NCBI GenBank assembly: GCA_026398415.1
Contig: JAPLSY010000029.1
Span: 94,320-158,319, forward strand
DNA: 64,000 nucleotides
Source: Kiritimatiellota bacterium
Lineage (GTDB): Bacteria; Verrucomicrobiota; Kiritimatiellia; JAAZAB01
Reading direction: 5' to 3'
In this document: positions 61,630 through 64,000 of the stretch, in pieces
Layout of the letters: every line of letters begins with the position of its first letter
Numbering within the stretch: the first letter of the stretch is position 1
Position numbers and translations under genes: made by a program
Notes under the pieces: model-generated
Told to the model about the DNA's origin: nothing
What the model saw: the letters and a program-made list of their open reading frames with translations, nothing else
Database searches by the model: none

Positions 61630-62976
61630 ATGTCTGATGCAATGGCATTTCAGGCTAATAGCCCCGCCGATGATCGGGCGATGCTGGCGACGCTGGGGCT
61701 GGCGGGAATTGACGAATTGTTTGCGATGATTCCGCAGGACCTGCAGACGGACGCTTTCCATCTGCCGGCGGGTCTCTCGGAAATGGAAATGACCCGGCGG
61801 TTGGCAGAGTTGGCGGACGCGAATGCGCGCAACCTGGTGAATTTCTGTGGCGGCGGATTTTACGATCATTTTATTCCGGCCGCCGTGGATGCCTTGGCCG
61901 GGCGCGCCGAGTTCTACACGGCCTACACGCCCTATCAACCGGAAGTTGCGCAAGGCACCCTGCAGGCGATCTATGAATTTCAGACCGCCATAACGCGGCT
62001 GACGGAGATGGAGGTTGCCAATGCCTCGCTCTACGACGGCGGCACGGCGCTCTTCGAGGCCACGATGATGGCTTTCCGCATCACGCGCCGTCGCCGTGTC
62101 CTGATTGACGAGGGCGTCAACCCGATTTACCGGACGATGCTAAAATGCTATTCGGCCAACCTGGCGTTTGAGTTTGTGGAGATCCCGCTGCGCGACGGAC
62201 TGACTGATCGCGCCGCTTTCCAGGCGCAATTGACCCGCGACGTCGCGGCGGTCATCGTGCAGAACCCCAATTTTTTCGGGTGCCTGGATGATTTGAGCGA
62301 TCTCATTGCGGCGGCCCACCGCTCCGGCGCGCTGGGAATCATGTCCGTATATCCCCTGGCCCTGGGCATCGTCAAGACGCCCGGCGCCATGGGCGCGGAT
62401 ATCGTCACCGGCGAAGGCCAGAGCCTGGGCCTGCCGCTTTCCTTTGGCGGCGCCTACCTGGGTTTCATGACCACGCGCAAACCCTACGTGCATAAAATGC
62501 CCGGCCGCCTGGTCGGCGCCACCCAGGATGCCCAGGGGCGGCGCGGCTTTGTGCTGACGCTCCAGGCGCGCGAACAGCATATTCGCCGCGAGAAAGCCAC
62601 CTCCAATATCTGCACGGCCGAGGCCTTGTGCGCCTTGCGTGCGCTCATTTACCTGAGCCTGATGGGCAAAACCGGCCTGGTGGAGGTCGCCGAGTTGTGC
62701 GCGGCCAACGCCTCCTACGGCTGGCAAAAGCTGACGGCCATTCCCGGCGTCAAACCGGCCTTCCACGCCAATTTCTTTAACGAATTTGCGCTCTCGCTTC
62801 CCGCCAACGCGGCGGATGTGATCAGCGCGCTGATTGACAAGGGCATCGCCGCCGGGTTCCCGGTGGGGCGCTATTACCACGGGATGGAGTCGGTCCTGCT
62901 GGTGGCCTTCACGGAGAAGCGCACCAAGGAGGAAATTGACTGCTTGGCCGCCGCGCTGGAAGCGGCGCTGGCTTAA
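61630..62976 (+). CDS. gcvPA: Glycine dehydrogenase (decarboxylating) subunit 1
   Basis: GcvPA is one half of the split P protein that decarboxylates glycine. The protein has 448 residues. Landmarks are LTRLTEMEVANASLYDGGTA-like ITRLTEMEVANASLYDGG, CGGGFYDHFIPAAVDALAG, YTPYQPEVAQGTLQAIYEF, GALGIMSVYPLALGIVKTPG and GEGQSLGLPLSFGGAYLGF. The start at 61630 is favoured, MSDAMAFQANSPADDRAM; the frame is open into the heptamer repeat. The PLP lysine is on the partner subunit GcvPB, which follows. Confidence 0.95.
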   Translation: MSDAMAFQANSPADDRAMLATLGLAGIDELFAMIPQDLQTDAFHLPAGLSEMEMTRRLAELADANARNLVNFCGGGFYDHFIPAAVDALAGRAEFYTAYTPYQPEVAQGTLQAIYEFQTAITRLTEMEVANASLYDGGTALFEATMMAFRITRRRRVLIDEGVNPIYRTMLKCYSANLAFEFVEIPLRDGLTDRAAFQAQLTRDVAAVIVQNPNFFGCLDDLSDLIAAAHRSGALGIMSVYPLALGIVKTPGAMGADIVTGEGQSLGLPLSFGGAYLGFMTTRKPYVHKMPGRLVGATQDAQGRRGFVLTLQAREQHIRREKATSNICTAEALCALRALIYLSLMGKTGLVEVAELCAANASYGWQKLTAIPGVKPAFHANFFNEFALSLPANAADVISALIDKGIAAGFPVGRYYHGMESVLLVAFTEKRTKEEIDCLAAALEAALA

Positions 62977-63059
62977 ATGCAGAATGCAGAATGATAAGAA
63001 TAACGAGCTGGCTAAAATGTCAAACCAATAACGAAGAACTAAGAACGAAGAACAGTTTT
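62977..63059 (+). repeat. Heptamer-repeat spacer (gcvPA - gcvPB)
   Basis: The full gap from the gcvPA stop to the gcvPB ATG reads in 7-base words: ATGCAGA ATGCAGA, later GAAGAAC TAAGAAC and GAAGAAC, all in one phase. No ribosome site is evident before gcvPB. Confidence 0.8.
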
Positions 63060-64000
63060 ATGCAACTTATTTACGAAAAAAGCGTGGCCGGGCGGCGGGC
63101 GGTGCGTGCGCCGCGCCGCACCGTGCCGGGACGGGAGCTGATCCAGAAACGGCTCCTGCGCGCGCGGCCGGCGGAATTACCGGAAGTGCCTGAAATCGAA
63201 GTGGTGCGGCATTTCACCAATCTGTCGCGGCTAAATTTCTCGGTGGATACCCAGTTTTACCCGCTGGGCTCCTGCACCATGAAATATAATCCCAAGGCCT
63301 GCGAGGTGGTGGCCCAGCACCCCGGCTTTGTCGGGATTCATCCGCTCTGGCCGCAACTGCGCGGCGGCGGGCAGTTGACCCAGGGCGCCTTGCGCCTGCT
63401 TTACGAAACCGAGCGACTGCTGGCCGAGCTTACCGGGATGGCCGAATTTACGCTCCAGCCACTGGCGGGCGCGCATGGCGAGTTGACCGGCGCCATGTTG
63501 ATCGCGGCCTATCACCGCGACCGCGGCAATGCCAAAAAACATATCCTGATTCCCGATTCCGCGCATGGCACCAATCCGGCCAGCGCGGCGCTGGCCGGAT
63601 TCCAGGTGGTGGCGGCGCCATCCACGGTACAGGGCACGGTGGATGTGGAAAAATTAAAGGGGTTTATCAATGCCGAGACGGCCGGCATGATGATGACCAA
63701 TCCCAATACCCTGGGGCTTTTTGAGCCCGACGTGCGCCGGATCGCCGATCTCGTTCACGCCGTGGATGGGCTCCTGTATTACGATGGCGCCAATTTTAAC
63801 GCCATCATGGGACGTTGTAAGCCCGCGGAGATGGGCTTCGATGTCTGTCACCTGAATCCGCACAAGAGCTTTGCCTCGCCGCACGGCGGGGGCGGGCCCG
63901 GCGCGGGACCGGTGGGCGTCGTGGAGCGCCTGCGGCCGTTCCTGCCGATTTCGCGGGTGGTCAAGACCAGGGACGGCACCTACAGCCTGGATTACGATTA
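63060..64000 (+). CDS. gcvPB: Glycine dehydrogenase (decarboxylating) subunit 2, 3' part beyond window
   Basis: GcvPB is the PLP-carrying half of the split P protein. About 313 residues are visible; the gene runs off the right edge. Landmarks are MQLIYEKSVAGRRAVRAPRR, FYPLGSCTMKYNPKACEVVA, GMAEFTLQPLAGAHGELTGA, LIPDSAHGTNPASAALAGF, GLLYYDGANFNAIMGRCKPA and the PLP-lysine motif LNPHKSFASPHGGGGPGAG. The start at 63060 directly follows the heptamer spacer. Confidence 0.96.
   Translation, partial: MQLIYEKSVAGRRAVRAPRRTVPGRELIQKRLLRARPAELPEVPEIEVVRHFTNLSRLNFSVDTQFYPLGSCTMKYNPKACEVVAQHPGFVGIHPLWPQLRGGGQLTQGALRLLYETERLLAELTGMAEFTLQPLAGAHGELTGAMLIAAYHRDRGNAKKHILIPDSAHGTNPASAALAGFQVVAAPSTVQGTVDVEKLKGFINAETAGMMMTNPNTLGLFEPDVRRIADLVHAVDGLLYYDGANFNAIMGRCKPAEMGFDVCHLNPHKSFASPHGGGGPGAGPVGVVERLRPFLPISRVVKTRDGTYSLDYD

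Noticed and set aside
1..64000. CRISPR arrays, tRNA and rRNA genes
   Set aside because: No regularly spaced unique-spacer repeats, cloverleaf or rRNA sequence was recognised. The heptamer arrays have no spacers.

Overview
The window is chromosomal DNA from a GC-rich, Gram-negative bacterium. Lipid A genes (lpxI, lpxB), several lipobox lipoproteins, FG-GAP/VCBS and LamG proteins, a DUF4838 protein, a sialidase-like protein and several scattered glycosidases together suggest the PVC superphylum (Lentisphaerota/Kiritimatiellota/Verrucomicrobiota). That placement is inferred from gene content; no rRNA is present to confirm it. No tRNA, rRNA, transposase, phage gene or CRISPR array was recognised.

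Layout. Positions 1-9.9 kb hold the 5' part of priA, a GH63-like glycosidase, yjbQ, a giant LamG/VCBS lipoprotein and a GH32/43-like propeller protein. Positions 10.0-12.9 kb (minus strand) hold a cobalamin riboswitch and intrinsic terminator, followed by an otherwise easily missed 33-residue peptide gene, a radical SAM/SPASM enzyme overlapping it by ATGA, and cobT. This looks like a B12-controlled peptide-modification (RiPP-like) locus and is the most interesting item. Positions 13-18.5 kb hold a second FG-GAP protein, a broken glycosyltransferase remnant, an AT-richer sialidase-like lipoprotein and a zinc homocysteine-methyltransferase domain. Positions 18.7-24 kb (minus) hold the coupled run lpxI, Gfo/Idh, lpxB, GT2 and an FAD oxidoreductase. 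Then come the DUF4838 protein, a Cas4/AddB-like Fe-S nuclease and yggU.

Positions 28.2-35.8 kb hold a complete tryptophan operon, trpEGDCFBA, plus an RlmB-type methyltransferase. Its strong promoter carries an 18-bp palindrome and lies so close to the trpE ATG that the mRNA may be leaderless. Positions 36-38.2 kb hold a glycosidase lipoprotein bracketed by 59-bp direct repeats. Next are a NYN-type protein with an RG/RD-rich tail, dnaG, cvpA, a hybrid histidine kinase with a response regulator, a convergent degenerate NtrC-like regulator and a TPR lipoprotein. Positions 47-55 kb hold translation genes: rpmE, prfA-prmC, rpsP-khpA-trmD, rplS-rnhB-yraN. A GH63-like gene broken by one homopolymer indel sits between them. 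Positions 54.8-60.2 kb (minus) hold a nitrilase-family protein, nagB, a Gfo/Idh dehydrogenase, a DegT aminotransferase and a UroD-like methyltransferase. The window ends inside a glycine-cleavage cluster, gcvT-gcvPA-gcvPB, with no gcvH between them.

Two structural themes cut across the genes. First, many spacers between co-directional genes are filled almost stop-to-start with degenerate 7-bp-periodic repeats. Second, palindromic or tandem repeats are inserted in frame inside conserved genes (prmC, trpA, dnaG and the radical SAM gene).
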